64,000 nt of DNA, taken from Mesostigma viride. Taxonomy: Eukaryota; Streptophyta; Mesostigmatophyceae; Mesostigmatales; Mesostigmataceae. The stretch covers positions 170,151 to 234,150 of the forward strand of contig RPFO01000176.1 of assembly GCA_009746045.1 (NCBI GenBank), read 5' to 3'. This document shows, one piece after another, positions 53,573 through 64,000 of the stretch. The notes beneath the pieces are model-generated. The model made no database searches. It saw nothing but the letters and a program-made list of their open reading frames with translations, and had not been told where the DNA came from. Both the position numbers and the translations under genes were made by a program. Numbering within the stretch: position 1 is the first letter of the stretch; every line of letters begins with the position of its first letter.

Positions 53573-54115
53573 ATGGTTGCATACAGAAATATGGAAGGGT
53601 AGCCACTATAGCTAGGTTATAGGTTGATGTGACCAGGGTTGACGTGAACTTTAAGGTCGCTGCAGCCTGAAACGGATCTGCGGTGGCAAAGATTTGGCCA
53701 GTTTTCTGGCCAGGTGTGTGACTTGTGAGAGCTGCGTTGCGTACATCCTTTTCACTGTCTAGGTTTCTTTGTTAATGGCGTAGTGATTTCCTAGATCTGA
53801 TATTTTTCTCCCACGCATTTTGTGACCTATGAGCCCTGGCATTTTTACGTATGATGCAGGCACATGGAATGCCGATTTGCGTCCTTTGTCCAGGCAAAAA
53901 GTTGTTTTGCAAAAAATGCCATCCAGGGCAAGGCCGCGTCCCACAAAAGGAAAACCAAAGCAAACCCATCCAGCTAAGGTCGGCCTTTTTCCTTTTCCTG
54001 CTCATCCTCTTTGTCAGGGGGTAAGTCTAGTCTTTTGACAAGCATTAAGTATTCCCATAGGCGCTATAACGGATGGGATGTGGCCTGCCTTTTGCTAATG
54101 TGTGCCACTGTCAAT
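53573..54115 (+). mobile_element. Solo-type E-family YR terminal remnant
   Basis: 53590-54010 follows the E terminus (59437-59830): GAAGGGTAGCCACTATAGCT, CCTAGATCTGATATTTT and CAGCTAAGGTCGGCC. It then passes directly into sequence matching E's 3' end (63750-63835: TTTTGACAAGCATTAAGTAT, GGGATGTGGCCTGC). No coding sequence lies between. It occupies the intron between the cap exon and the first LRR exon. Confidence 0.65.
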
Positions 54116-54316
54116 GTTTGGTTTACTCACCGAACTCGGGCCTCTCTATGCCCTCCTCAAGGTTGCCCTTAGGCATAAGCTTAAGTATAGTATATACCCT
54201 GCATTTCTGCTCTTTGGTCAAGGCATGATCCGGAGATGGGCGATGCCTCTTTGTTTACTAGCCCATGCAAACTTGTCCACCCTTGTTCTTCTGTTGCTGG
54301 TTCTTTGTGCCTGCAG

Positions 54317-54376
54317 CAAGCAATTTTCCGGGACCCTCCCACCTCAGCTGGGTGACTTGACAGCCCTGACAACATT
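54317..54376 (+). CDS. First LRR exon (60 nt), LRR gene 2
   Basis: Between GCCTGCAG and GTAAGTG it encodes KQFSGTLPPQLGDLTALTTL. At 60 nt it is 12 nt shorter than the array exons. Joined to the cap exon (ILSN + KQFSGTLPPQLG) it supplies exactly the missing part of the first repeat, so the short length is expected and supports the join. Confidence 0.65.
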
Positions 54377-54719
54377 GTAAGTGTCTCCTGCTGACTGCTG
54401 AGAAAGATAACTAATCTCCCTCGATGGTTTCATTGGTTACCGGACATCCAACACTTGGTATTTTTATTGTCAAAGGTAAATCAACTTTCACTTTGCACCC
54501 ACATCTAAGAACAGACTGTTGCACAGGTTTGTGCCGTGCGATGTCAGCATATGTATGCGCTGGAATTAGATTTGGGCTTCAGCATCATCCGCTAAAAGAA
54601 TGGTCATCTGTGCGCATTGACGTTTGTGCAAGGTAGTACTCTGATATCCTATGTACGCGGTTAACAGCTGCAAAAAATGTTTGTTGCCAACTCTGTATGT
54701 CACCACCACAACATAACAC

Positions 54720-54790
54720 CATATTCGTGAGCTAGCGCTTGTAATATCTTGCGGAATTGTGTAATTGGGTCAGGATAGGTACCGTAGTGG
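54720..54790 (+). mobile_element. Short B-type (element B family) terminal fragment
   Basis: CGTGAGCTAGCGCTTGTAAT and GGGTCAGGATA resemble the start of the element B A repeat at 35646 and 37727. The remainder is absent. Confidence 0.35.
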
Positions 54791-55439
54791 TCAACATCAC
54801 TTTGCGACACATTTTTTGCGACCCCAAAACAAGGTGAAAGTTTATATTTGCGAGGCAAAACTATTTCCTCATGGCAGTTGCGGCGTGGTACTTTCTTAGC
54901 ATATACAATGAAATTTGTACAGAATCTAGGACAAAAGTAAGTAGCCTTTCAACAAGACTTTGCGACCCGGAATAGAGCAAATTGATAGAAGTTGGCGATG
55001 TCGATTCGCAAAGTACTTGTTGCCAAGTAATGTTGACCACTGTGGTACATGCGTCTTGGTTTTAGAAAGTACTTGCGAAAGTTTTGCTTCGTTAACCCCC
55101 GTGGATTTAGGGTGTGGAACCCCACCCAAACGCCCAGCGCGTGGCGGGGCTACTCGCATTGGTGTGGCTGTGCAAGACTACCGCACAACCCCATGGGTTG
55201 AGCCAGCTGGTGCCCCGTTCAGATTGGTTGGAGATGAAGCGAGGAGTGGCACTTTGAGCCAAGCTTCAAGTCCCCGGATGGAGGGGGGGGGGGGGGATGA
55301 TTGGGCATTCACAACGTGCTGAATTGTTTTCTTATTCGGTTCCACCTTGCTATTCATTCATGGTGGCCCAGTCCACTTATTGTTTCAATAAAGGCTGGTA
55401 GATCTCGGCAGTCACACGGGTGTAATCGGATTTCCTTGA
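54791..55439. other. Intron DNA, no gene recognised
   Basis: Includes a G-run at 55283-55296. The block 55317-55435 resembles 34225-34345. Confidence 0.35.
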
Positions 55440-55770
55440 AAATAGTTTGGTAGAGTGGTACGAGAAAGACCGCCGCAGGCGGCTGGGACACCCGCCGGCT
55501 CTTAAGTCCCGCTGGCGGCGCGGATGGCAGCCGTTGGACAAGTCTTCAAATTATATACTAGTATCGGTACTACAGGAACCTGTGGGCCGGCCACTGTTGG
55601 TCAGGGGCTGCGCTGCCATCAGGTGTAGGCTATAGTATGGCATGTACGACATTGCTCAAAGTCCGGCGTCACATGCTAGTAATCTGATGGTCGCCACTTG
55701 TCAGTGACCATTTTTTTTACGAAAGCGATTCTTGTGGCAAGCCCTGATGGGCTCTGGAGTTGGAATCAGT
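55440..55770. repeat. Dispersed repeat family X, copy 5
   Basis: The longest copy here, sharing CCGCAGGCGGCTGGGACA, CAAAGTCCGGCGTCACATGC and GAAAGCGATTCTTGTGGCAA with the other copies. Confidence 0.65.
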
Positions 55771-55914
55771 TAACACTTTTGTATCTTATAGGGGGTTTGT
55801 GATGCAAGTGTGATGGTTACACCGAACTCGAATGATGGTTGCCACAGATGTAAACCCCTTCCTTGTTGCCACTCTCGCTGTCTCATTGAATGCCTTGCCT
55901 CTTCCTGTCCACAG

Positions 55915-55986
55915 GATCCTGGACAGGAACCAGCTGAGCGGCACCATCCCACCCGAGCTGGGTTATTTGGTCTCCGTTCAATTGCT
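55915..55986 (+). CDS. LRR exon (72 nt), LRR gene 2
   Basis: After CTGTCCACAG and before GTAAGCC it encodes ILDRNQLSGTIPPELGYLVS and VQLL in the standard phase. It and its intron start are the same type as the 18-22 kb units of gene 1, so the two genes are paralogues or one scrambled locus. Confidence 0.75.
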
Positions 55987-56169
55987 GTAAGCCTACTTGA
56001 GTGTTGCTCGCGATTGTCAGCCCCATGCACACGCGAGCACAGATATCGTGAGAAGCCTTGTGCATGGTACACTCTCGCGCTGCATGGGCGACCCACAGTG
56101 CCTGAGGCACAGGACATGGCGTACTGCGTGGCACTCTTGCATGTCAGTTGAGTAACTTGTTGAGCGACC

Positions 56170-56580
56170 CAACGGCCTAGCTTGCTGAAGTCATGGTCTG
56201 CCGACACACAAGCTGACATCATCCTAAATGAATTAACACCGGCATGCATCACGCGCCGGCCTGAACAGTGCTGAAAACTCCACTACAAATATCGTGGCCA
56301 CGCACACCCAGGCTAGTGCGCTAACCGTACAGGTAGTCGTACAATGTTCTCAAGACTGGCAAACATAAATCTCGCCCATCGACCCCTTGGGCCGGTCCGA
56401 GTCCACTATACAATAATTAATCACGAGTCACCAAAGAAAAAATCAGTCAAAGATTCGTTAAGCAACCAGCCGACCCTACAGGTCCCTGGCTAATCTCAGG
56501 CGGTGCAAACAAATACGAATCGTTGCAAGCAAGTCGTATAAAACCTATAATTAATTTTTTGCGGACCACTAATTAATAGC
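56170..56580. repeat. Dispersed repeat family Y, copy 3 (partial)
   Basis: GACACACAAGCTGACATCAT, CGTGGCCACGCACACCCAGG and CAACCAGCCGACCC match 10580-10960. Confidence 0.6.
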
Positions 56581-56685
56581 CTTTTTGAAGATTGAATGAT
56601 GGTTGCCACCGATGTTATTTGTTAACCCATTCCCTGTTGCCACTCGCGCTGTCACATTGAATGCCTTGCTGTCTCCTGCCCACAG

Positions 56686-56757
56686 TTCCCTGGAGAGGAA
56701 CCAGCTGAGCGGCACCATCCCACCCAAGCTGGGTTCTTTGGTCTCCTTACAACAACT
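56686..56757 (+). CDS. LRR exon (72 nt), LRR gene 2
   Basis: Between CTGCCCACAG and GTAAGCC it encodes SLERNQLSGTIPPKLGSLVS and LQQL. Glu of PEL is Lys. It is the last LRR exon seen; the gene presumably continues beyond the window or is broken by elements F and E. Confidence 0.75.
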
Positions 56758-57409
56758 GTAAGCCTCCTTGAGCATTCCTCTTGTCAGCCCCGTGCATCCA
56801 CGCCAAGCACACGCAAGCACAGATATCGTGAGAAGCCTTGTGATACACTCTCGTGCTGCATGAATGACCCACCGTGGCTGAGGCAAAGGACATGGCGTAC
56901 TGCGTGGCCCTCTTGCATGTCACTTCAGTAACTTGTTGAGCGACCCAAGGCATGTCTCGTTACACCATTCAGCCATTGGTGAGCTGTGCAACTAATATCT
57001 GTCGTGCTATGTGACCTAGGCTGTGAAATAGCTTTGTAGCGTACCGTGGGTAGTCCTACTCACGTTTGCCCCCATGGGGTATGTTCGGTTGGGGTTCCAG
57101 AGGTATTTTTCGACCATTTTTATGGCATTGCAGAAAGCTTTCTCCCAGTTTCGCTGCAGCTTGGGCATACTTTGGATCAGAATAACCTTCAGACTAGACA
57201 CTAGTGTAACTGTACCTGATGGGTTCCCTGCTCATTTCCTATTAGCACGCCCTTCAACGATGTAGCCAAGTGAAGTACAACAGTATTTGGTTTTGGGGCG
57301 TGCCTACAGTACTTGGTGTGCCTACGGGGACATGGGCTAAGGCGAGTACAACAGGAGAGAAGAGGCCAGCAGGGAATAATGCCCTCCCCCATCGTCATTA
57401 CCCTGAGCG

Positions 57410-58365
57410 TAAGCTTTGGGTGGCATCCAGAATGCCTGCGCCTGGTGGCCGCGATGTGGCCTTGCCAGGCAGCATGTTACCGGTTCAATCAGGTCGGCCG
57501 GCGGGTCGCGGGCTTCACCATCGCCGCGGACATCCGGCCTGGCCCACTGTGAGAGCGCACTTCCAGCAACCCCGCGAATGGGGCCGGTCAGCAAGGGGTG
57601 CCCATCGCAGGTGGCTGCGCAGCCTCACCACTTGACGGTGACGTGGAGTCCAAACCTTTCCCCCACGGCTTGGCATTTCACCGGCTACATAATGGAGGCC
57701 ATCGTGAACCCACGGTCCACATCGCCCCGGTATCATCGCGCAGTGGTTGCGTTTCTGGCCTGGCTTCCCCCGGGACCCCACGACCCAGTCCATGCGGAGG
57801 CCCTGTTCTGTGAGTTGTTCGGCGGTGTACCATCAGGGAGGGGGGCGGGGCTGGACATTGCTTCAACAGGCCAAGCACGGCTTTTGCTTGTACCAAGCGG
57901 CCATTGTCAGCCAGTGGGGGACGGCTGAAAGAATGATCTAGTCCTGAGTGGGGGCGCCTGTGCCCTCCAAGAGCCATCATCCCCTATCTTGGCGCCTCAG
58001 TTACTGTGCTGACTTGCTCCTGCTCTCTCAGGACCACACGTCTGTTGCTGCGCTAATCCGCGTGGCTTTTCAATAGCTGCTCTACTTGTCCACTGCCCCA
58101 AGGCAAGGCAAAGGACTCTCCAGCATGCCATGGTTCGGGACCCCTTGTCCCTTCATAGTTGGGCTCCTAGCAGCCAGCTGCGTGCCGGGTCTCAATCGTC
58201 CCGATACAGCATCGTGGGCGGTGGCGCTGTCTGTCTTTGGTCCAACACTACGTGGGGGTCCACCGTGCGCTTCTTGTGGGGGTACCCCCCGGCGTGTGGG
58301 TGTTGGCCAGGGAGTGGGACCCAGAACGTTGGCTGCAGCATTCCTGGGGCTGCTTCCTTTGAAAC
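57410..58365 (+). pseudogene. YR element F: RNase H tail and recombinase, decayed
   Basis: CYRFNQVGRRVAGFTIAADI resembles the RNase H C-terminal part of D (CLNQVARRVAALSLAADT). A degenerate 2A-like DGDVESKPFP follows near 57635-57665, then EAIVNPRSTSPRYHRAVVAF and LAWLPPGPHDPVHAEALFCE (YR N-terminus). In later frames come RTLQHAMVRDPLS and SLVQHYVGVHRALLVGVPPG with the nucleophilic Tyr, and WDPERWLQHSWGCFL to a stop near 58361. Motif order is as in D. The H-x-x-R box is not recognisable and frames are broken, so this is an old copy. Confidence 0.65.
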
Positions 58366-58599
58366 CTCTCCACCTGGGCCTGTTTTGGGGGGGTGTAGCA
58401 TCATCCCCGCTGACCCTCTGACGGCCATGTGCATGGCCAGATTGCAGTTAGGGGGCCAGGACCAGGTAGTTATAACTGGCCCTCGTGCCCAAACTGTACT
58501 TGTGACCTGTGCTGCAGCCATAGGTAATCGCTCTGACTGCGCAGTACGAACAGATATGAGGCTTCTTGCGTGCATGAGATTGCCTCAGCTCAAAAGGTG

Positions 58600-58695
58600 A
58601 AAGCATGCACCTGCTAGATTCTGGCAATTACAGGATAATTATTATCCTGGCACATGTCACCCCCTTCCATTTCCTTCTCTTCCTTCTCTTTCCCT
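58600..58695 (+). mobile_element. A2-type terminal start of element F
   Basis: ACCTGCTAGATTCTGGCA and CCTGGCACATGTCACCCCCT resemble TTGCTGCTAGATTTTAGA and CTGCCACAGGTCACCCCCC of element B (35702-35750). The TATA part is replaced by pyrimidine-rich sequence and the microsatellite. Confidence 0.4.
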
Positions 58696-59373
<678 letters not shown>

Positions 59374-59892
59374 ATTATTAGTAGTAGTATCGTGGTTCTC
59401 TGAACATCGTTTTCTTCTAGTTAGATGGAAGGGTAGCCGTTATAGCTAGGTTATAGGGTTCACATGACATACCGTTTGATGCCGGTGCGGCCTGATACGG
59501 ATTGGCAGTGGCAAAAGATTTGACCGGCTTCTGGCTAGGTGGCAAGAGCTACCTCGTGCTGCAAGTCTTGCCAATGTCTAGGGTCCTTTAGTAATGACGT
59601 AGTGATTACCTAGATCTACGACTTTTCGCTCACACAATATGTGACCTAAGTGCCCTGGCAATCCTACGTAAGCCGCCGGCAATCCGAATGGCAAATTGCG
59701 TCATCTGTTCAGACGCAAAATTTCCGTGGCGAAAAATTGCAGTCCGGGCGAAGGCCGTGTGACGCGCAAAAAAGATAAAAGCAAACCCACGTAGCTAAGG
59801 TCGGCCTCTTTTCTTTTCACAAGGGCGGTGACAGCGAACCTCTGGTTTGATGAACCTTCACTGTCGGAGCCGATTTCTGGCCCGGAGCAGCA

Positions 59893-60690
59893 ATGCCGAA
59901 GGGGCGCAAGGCCGCAAGGCAGGCATCGCGCGAGGAGGACGGGACGCCCACGCCACGGGCTGCTGCCGCCAGTCATGTGCCAGTCGCCTGGGGCGCCAAA
60001 ACGAAGCTGCTCGCCACTTTGCTTGCCAGGTGTACCAGCCCCACGGAGGCAGTGGGTGCAGTTGAGCAGGTCTTTGGTACCGAAGACTGGGTGACGGACG
60101 CCAGCTCGTGGAGCTCAAGCCAGCTGAGGTCTGTCGCGCTGTTGCTGGCCGAAGATGTCGACGTTGCCGACGTGTTGGAGGCATGTGATCGCAACGCAGT
60201 GTTGGTGGCAAAACTGCTGGCCGTGACAGATCTTGCGGCGGACGACGAGGAGGAGGCGCTGCCACCATCGACCCCTGCGCAACAAAAAATGGCCGAGCCG
60301 CAAGGCCGAAAATTCGGCAGCTGGGGGGGCTGTCGAAAAGGAAACGAGGGCGAGGTTGGCGACATTCTTTGGGGCGCCTCCAGAAGATGAAATCCAGGAC
60401 GACGAGGAGGACGAGGAGGGGGAGGTCGCAGCCGAGAAATTCATGCAAGGTTTGAAGGCAGCGCTGGGAGGAATGGAGGGGGGGGAAAGCCACTTCAAGG
60501 CCTCGAAAGGGTGGCGCTGCTGAGCCGAGCCAAGATCGTGAGATATCCGATCTCGGAGCGGGTGCTGGCGGGAGTGTTGGAGGATGCCGGCGACAAGGGA
60601 ATGGGAATCCGGTCGTGGGTCATGACAATCAAGCCTGGAAATTGGCAGAGCATGGAGAACAGGAAAATTGTCATGAACACTGCATAGGCC
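59893..60690 (+). pseudogene. gag-like protein of element E, frame-disrupted
   Basis: The frame 59893-60390 starts MPKGRKAARQASREEDGTPT (basic) and includes LLATLLARCTSPTEAVGAVE and an acidic DDEEEALP. It shifts near 60300; the next frame runs KETRARLATFFGAPPEDEIQ and MQGLKAALGGMEGGESHFKA to 60523. A third gives GMGIRSWVMTIKPGNWQSME (60605-60660), the block shared with elements A and B. A stop lies at 60685. Basic N-terminus, acidic middle and conserved block fit a structural gag protein. No zinc knuckle was seen. Confidence 0.55.
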
Positions 60691-61400
60691 ATGGACACGC
60701 TTCTCAAGGATCGAGCTGGGCTCAGCAGCCGGGAAACTTGTGGGCATGGAATACCTCATGAGGGTGGTGGAGGCGCAAGTGGTGGGGGGTTGGGGTGGAA
60801 GGTGGGAAGCCACCTCCTGCCCCTGGGGGAGGAGGCTGCACTGTCAGCCACCCCGGCTGTCAAGGCAGCCCTGCAAACTGCGATCCGCTTGGACAACAAG
60901 ACCCAACAAATAGGAAAATAGAATCCCAGCGGGACCGCTCCCTTTTCCCACTGCCATACGCACTTAGGCCCACTCACACCGCGTGGGGCAGGGTGAGACC
61001 AGCACACCGGCGACAGCATGCCACGCGCCGCCACCGCCAGTACGCACTGCAATGCACGGTGATGTGTTGGCAATTTGACGGGGGGGGGGGGGGGGGGGGG
61101 GCGGCAGGTGCAGACCCTCCTAGACGGGCGTGCTCTAAGGGGAGGGAGGAGGCCCTTGCGATGGCCAAGAGGCACCGCACCTGGCACAGTCGCCGCGTAG
61201 GTGGCGTTGCGACAGGCCAGGTGCAAGAAGGTGCTGATGCAATACATAGGAAGCAGAATAAATATGAACAACTACGCGCGGACGCGGTGAGTCTGCCAAA
61301 GGCGAAGGTGGCGGGGAAGGAGCGGTTGCTCGACCTGTTGGCTGTGCGGCCGAGGTAGGGAGATTTATGCCAGCGAAGAAAACTGCCTCAAGCCCGCGGC
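60691..61400 (+). other. Gag-RT linker region of element E, degenerate
   Basis: A run of about 21 G at 61080-61100 parallels the G-run at 3706-3726 in element A, which has the same position relative to gag and RT. Open frames are Gly/Pro-rich and uninformative. Confidence 0.4.
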
Positions 61401-61401
61401 C

Positions 61402-62360
61402 GTGGCGAGCGCAAGGTATTGGAATGTGCCCAAGCCCAGCCGGGGCTGCTCCCTGTCTGGATGGGGCAAGCTCATGAGCCGCGCAGCAGGCGTCGGCATG
61501 GTAAAATTTTGGGAGAGGCGGCCCAAGTGGTCGGATGGCTGCTTTGGAGTGGCCAAGGGGGTGGGTGAGCTATGGTTCATTGTCAACAAGAAGCTGGGCA
61601 GCCTGCTGTGGGTGGACCCCCCGAGGCCGATCCTGCTCCCCCACCTGGGCATCCTGGCGGAGGTCTACATCAAGGGCCGGTGCTACCGCGCCAAAAGCGA
61701 CCTCGTGTCGTGCTACTACTCCATCGAGTTGCCCGACAGGTGGTGGGACTACCAAGGGCTCCCTAGAGTGTAGTCTCCCAGCGTGGGCCTGGCAGGGCCG
61801 AGGCGGAGGATGTGGTCCGTGCTCAAGGTGCTGGCCATGGGGCATTGCCTGTCCGGTGGCGCTGGGGGAGGCCGTCCATGAGATGGTGCTCTACATGAGC
61901 GGTGCCCTGGATCCGAGGCGCCAGGTCATCTACCTCTCAAGCGCAGGTGAGCTCATCTTGGTGCGCGACGAATGGAGCCAGCCGCTGCGCTTGGTCATTG
62001 ATTACAAGGAGCGCGCCGGGGAGCTCCAGATCGACCTGGAAACCCCCCCTTCCCCCATGTTGTCTATCACCATCGATGACTTGGTGGCCAGCCACGGGCA
62101 CACCTGCGAGGCGGTGAACCAGCTCATCACGTGCGCTAATGAGAAAGGCTACCTCCCTAACAACCTTGTGCTGTCTAAGAAGAGGACTAAAATGGCCAGC
62201 CTGGGAGAGGAGGAGCTAGAAGCCCTAGGGGTGGTGCACTGGCAGAATCCTTGGATCCAGCACTGGCGTGCTGGATCCAACGGTCAAGCAGCTCACCCTT
62301 GTGATCGCCCACACGCAGGCTTTACGCGTGGACGAGCTACGGCTGAGGGGCTGGCTGCCA
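61402..62360 (+). pseudogene. Reverse transcriptase of element E, frame-disrupted
   Basis: The frame 61402-61773 encodes GVAKGVGELWFIVNKKLGSL and RAKSDLVSCYYSIELPDRWW, with the motif A Asp at 61699-61701. It then stops. A second frame continues with GIACPVALGEAVHEMVLYMS (motif B region), LRLVIDYKERAGELQIDLE and MLSITIDDLVASHGHTCEAV, with the catalytic Asp pair at 62075-62080. NNLVLSKKRTKMASLGEEEL follows (motif D/E region with Lys). Residue order matches RTs of YR elements. Motif C has Thr-Ile before the Asp pair, as in element A and the 47-kb fragment. Confidence 0.75.
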
Positions 62361-62539
62361 CCTTGGGGCGATGGTTGTGGCTGCAAATGTTATGCTGCAG
62401 CTGCCTATCCATCTGGCAGCAATATTTCAGATTCGTCAGCCTGAAAGGGTGGGGCCAGCGGTCGCAGGTGCTGTGGGCCAGGATGAGGGAGGAGTTAGAG
62501 TGTGCCCTGGCCTTGGCTGTGCTAAGGGTTGACCGAAGG

Positions 62540-63060
62540 GCGCCTTTGGCATGTGAGGCTGCCGCGTCTGACGCATCGACCTACGGGCAAGGTGCCGGCT
62601 ACGCTACGATGGAGCCAGGCGATGTGACGGAGCTGGCGCGTGCACGTGAGGTGCGGGGGTACCCAACCTTGCTCATACTGACCACGGTGGCCTACGCAGG
62701 CCCTAGGCCGCTCAGCGCACGGGCGCAGCAAGCAATCACTAGCCAGCAATGGCGGGTTGGGGTAAAGAGTCGTTGGCAGGATCCGGAGATGCACATCAAC
62801 GAGAAGGAGGTGCGGGCCGCAGTGAGGAGCGTGGAGAGGAGTGGGCGCAGCCTGGAAAACCGAGGCAAGTGGGTGGTGAGGCTGGTGGATTCCACCACGG
62901 CATTGGGCTGCTTGGCTAAGGGGCGGTCATCCTCGTACAAGCTCAACAAGCAGTGCTGCCGCTTGTGCGCTTACCCCAGGCCTCTGGGAGCTGTTCCCAG
63001 TGGGTGTGGACGCCGAGTGCTCTTCAACCGTGTCCCGCGGCCAATCCCTGGCGGCATGTC
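62540..63060 (+). pseudogene. RNase H domain of element E
   Basis: CEAAASDASTYGQGAGYATM (first Asp), WQDPEMHINEKEVRAAVRSV (Glu), KWVVRLVDSTTALGCLAKGR (Asp) and SSSYKLNKQCCRLCA. A frame change then occurs near 62970, and VWTPSALQPCPAANPWRH is the diverged tail. It is in one frame with the upstream RT. The last acidic motif (NPxD of D and A) is not recognisable, so activity is unlikely. Confidence 0.7.
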
Positions 63061-63093
63061 TTGGCAGACTGGGTGCGAGACCTTACCGCGGAA

Positions 63094-63117
63094 GGCATCC
63101 ATCCAAACCCGGGGCCC
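63094..63117 (+). other. 2A-like motif GIHPNPGP, element E
   Basis: DWVRDLTAEGIHPNPGP lies at the RNase H/YR boundary. NPGP is kept; the D-x-E of the 2A consensus is not. It is aligned with GDVEANPGP of D and GDVHPSPGP of A. Confidence 0.6.
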
Positions 63118-63677
63118 CCTGCAACTGTTAGCTACCTTCCATTGCTCGAGGGGAAAGTAAAGCCGGCTACCTTGCTGGCCTACCGTCGTGGCCTTGATTC
63201 TCTACTGACATGGTGGGAGGCTGGCGGCCGGGCGGACAGGTCATCGTCGCGCGCTGACGCCCTTGAGGAGACCTTTGTGCGTACGCTGCCTTGGCTCATT
63301 TTCGGGGGCTAGACAACTTGCTGTATGAAACCATCCTCCGCCCCTGCATCGCGGGCAAGCAAACTTGGGAGCATGTGTTCCCTTTCACCTACCCGCAATT
63401 CAGGCGCATTTGGCAGGATGCGACTCAGGCTTTGCGGGTCGACCAGATCTTCACCATTCACGGACTGCGGCAGGGAAGTACCACCCACGATTTCCTCGAA
63501 GATTGCAGCATGGGGAACATCCAGGGTCGGGGTTGCTGGCTCAGCAGCGCCACTGTTGCCCATTATGTGGGCTTGCACCGCAGATTGGAGGTAGAGCTTT
63601 CCGAGGTTCTTCTTCGGGCCATGGCCGCCTGCCCCCCTCGGGCATGCCGGGCTATTTTGAAACTGCCCCACGCCTAG
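63118..63677 (+). pseudogene. Tyrosine recombinase of element E, internally deleted
   Basis: The frame to 63312 gives YLPLLEGKVKPATLLAYRRG (N-terminal domain) and ends after RTLPWLIF. The next frame, 63291-63677, starts in the C-terminal half: TIHGLRQGSTTHDFLE (H-x-x-R, Arg codon 63468-63470) and CWLSSATVAHYVGLHRRL (Tyr codon 63564-63566). The segment that carries the first catalytic Arg in A and D (ISEALxLxVxDV) is missing, so a few hundred bases appear deleted around 63300. The stop is at 63675-63677. Confidence 0.7.
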
Positions 63678-63711
63678 TTTGGATGTTCGTTGTAGTTAAT
63701 GTAGGTTCTTT

Positions 63712-63740
63712 ACCCCTGGCATGGATTGCCAGAGTGGGGT
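63712..63740 (+). terminator. 3' hairpin after the recombinase stop, element E
   Basis: ACCCCTGGCA pairs with TGCCA and GGGGT on the other side, with a 4-nt bulge, 34 bases after the YR stop. Confidence 0.4.
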
Positions 63741-63840
63741 GTAAGGGTAAGGCTAGCGTTTTGACAAGCAATAACTATTCCCATGAGCATCGGCGGCCGG
63801 GATGTGGCCTGCTTTTTGTGTGTGCTCCGCTCAGTGTTTT

Positions 63841-64000
63841 AACAAATTAGATTAAATTTAAAGCCTAAACCCTGTGTCACTAAGGTTTCCTACTGTGCCT
63901 TGCTATGGTGCTAAGGCCCCAACCAGTGAGCTCCAGGTTCCAGAAGGTACAAGCCGTTACGTCAATGGCTCCAGGACCTTTGTAGTGTAAAACATTTGGT
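63841..64000. other. No gene recognised at the window end
   Basis: Sequence after element E shows no A repeat and no coding frame. Confidence 0.4.

Larger units (their letters stand above)
59391..63840 (+). mobile_element. YR retrotransposon E, nearly full length but defective
   Basis: Terminus 59391-59885, gag-like 59893-60690, RT 61400-62360, RNase H 62540-63060, 2A-like motif 63094-63117, YR 63118-63677, 3' hairpin and tail to about 63840. No A2 repeat of the terminus is present before the window ends at 64000. The 3' tail matches the second half of the solo remnant at 53573-54115. Frame changes and a probable deletion in the YR disable it. Confidence 0.8.

Overview
This is eukaryotic nuclear DNA, most likely from a green (chlorophyte or prasinophyte) alga. 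The evidence is GT-AG introns, plant-type leucine-rich repeats (LRRs) each carried by its own 72-nt exon, TATA boxes, and many tyrosine-recombinase (YR) retrotransposons of the DIRS/PAT/Ngaro kind (Kangaroo of Volvox is the known algal relative). No operon, Shine-Dalgarno context, rRNA, tRNA or CRISPR array was found. The species cannot be named from the sequence.

Host coding sequence is sparse. (1) A giant split LRR gene on the plus strand has exons at 8.4, 11.9, 16.9, 17.4, 18.1-22.2 and 33.6 kb. A likely C-terminal cap exon lies at 40.1 kb and a possible Cys-rich exon at 43.4 kb. Between 18.0 and 22.2 kb the exon-plus-intron unit is amplified in tandem, with spacings of 636-648 bp. (2) A second LRR gene starts with an N-terminal cap exon at 53.2 kb, followed by LRR exons at 54.3, 55.9 and 56.7 kb. 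(3) A compact three-exon gene on the minus strand (48.7-49.5 kb) encodes 231 residues of unknown function.

Most of the remainder is transposon. Partial or decayed YR elements are: A (2.28-6.95 kb, +), an A-like fragment (about 13.6-16.5 kb, -), B (35.65-37.93 kb, +; a gag-only deletion derivative nested in an E-type terminus), D (44.9-46.94 kb, -), F (57.4-58.7 kb, +) and E (59.4-63.8 kb, +). Their order is gag-like, reverse transcriptase (RT), RNase H (RH), a 2A-like GDVxxNPGP motif, YR. Two intact-looking non-autonomous elements of about 2.0 kb (13826-15842 and 40975-42938, both -) carry complete split direct repeats (A1-internal-B1-A2-B2). In both, and in B, the A2/B2 boundary carries the same CCCACCCACCCACCCTTG tract. 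Several solo terminal remnants belong to the same families.

Other repeats include palindromic MITEs (one with a 5-bp target duplication and a recognisable empty site), a hAT-like transposase relic interrupted by 29 copies of a 64-bp minisatellite, an integrase fragment, two dispersed non-coding families (called X and Y here), and long G-rich micro- and minisatellites at 8.9, 50-51.5 and 58.7-59.4 kb. YR elements sit in the introns of both LRR genes, which explains the intron lengths. None of the autonomous YR copies looks intact, but the two non-autonomous copies have near-identical repeats and so look recent.
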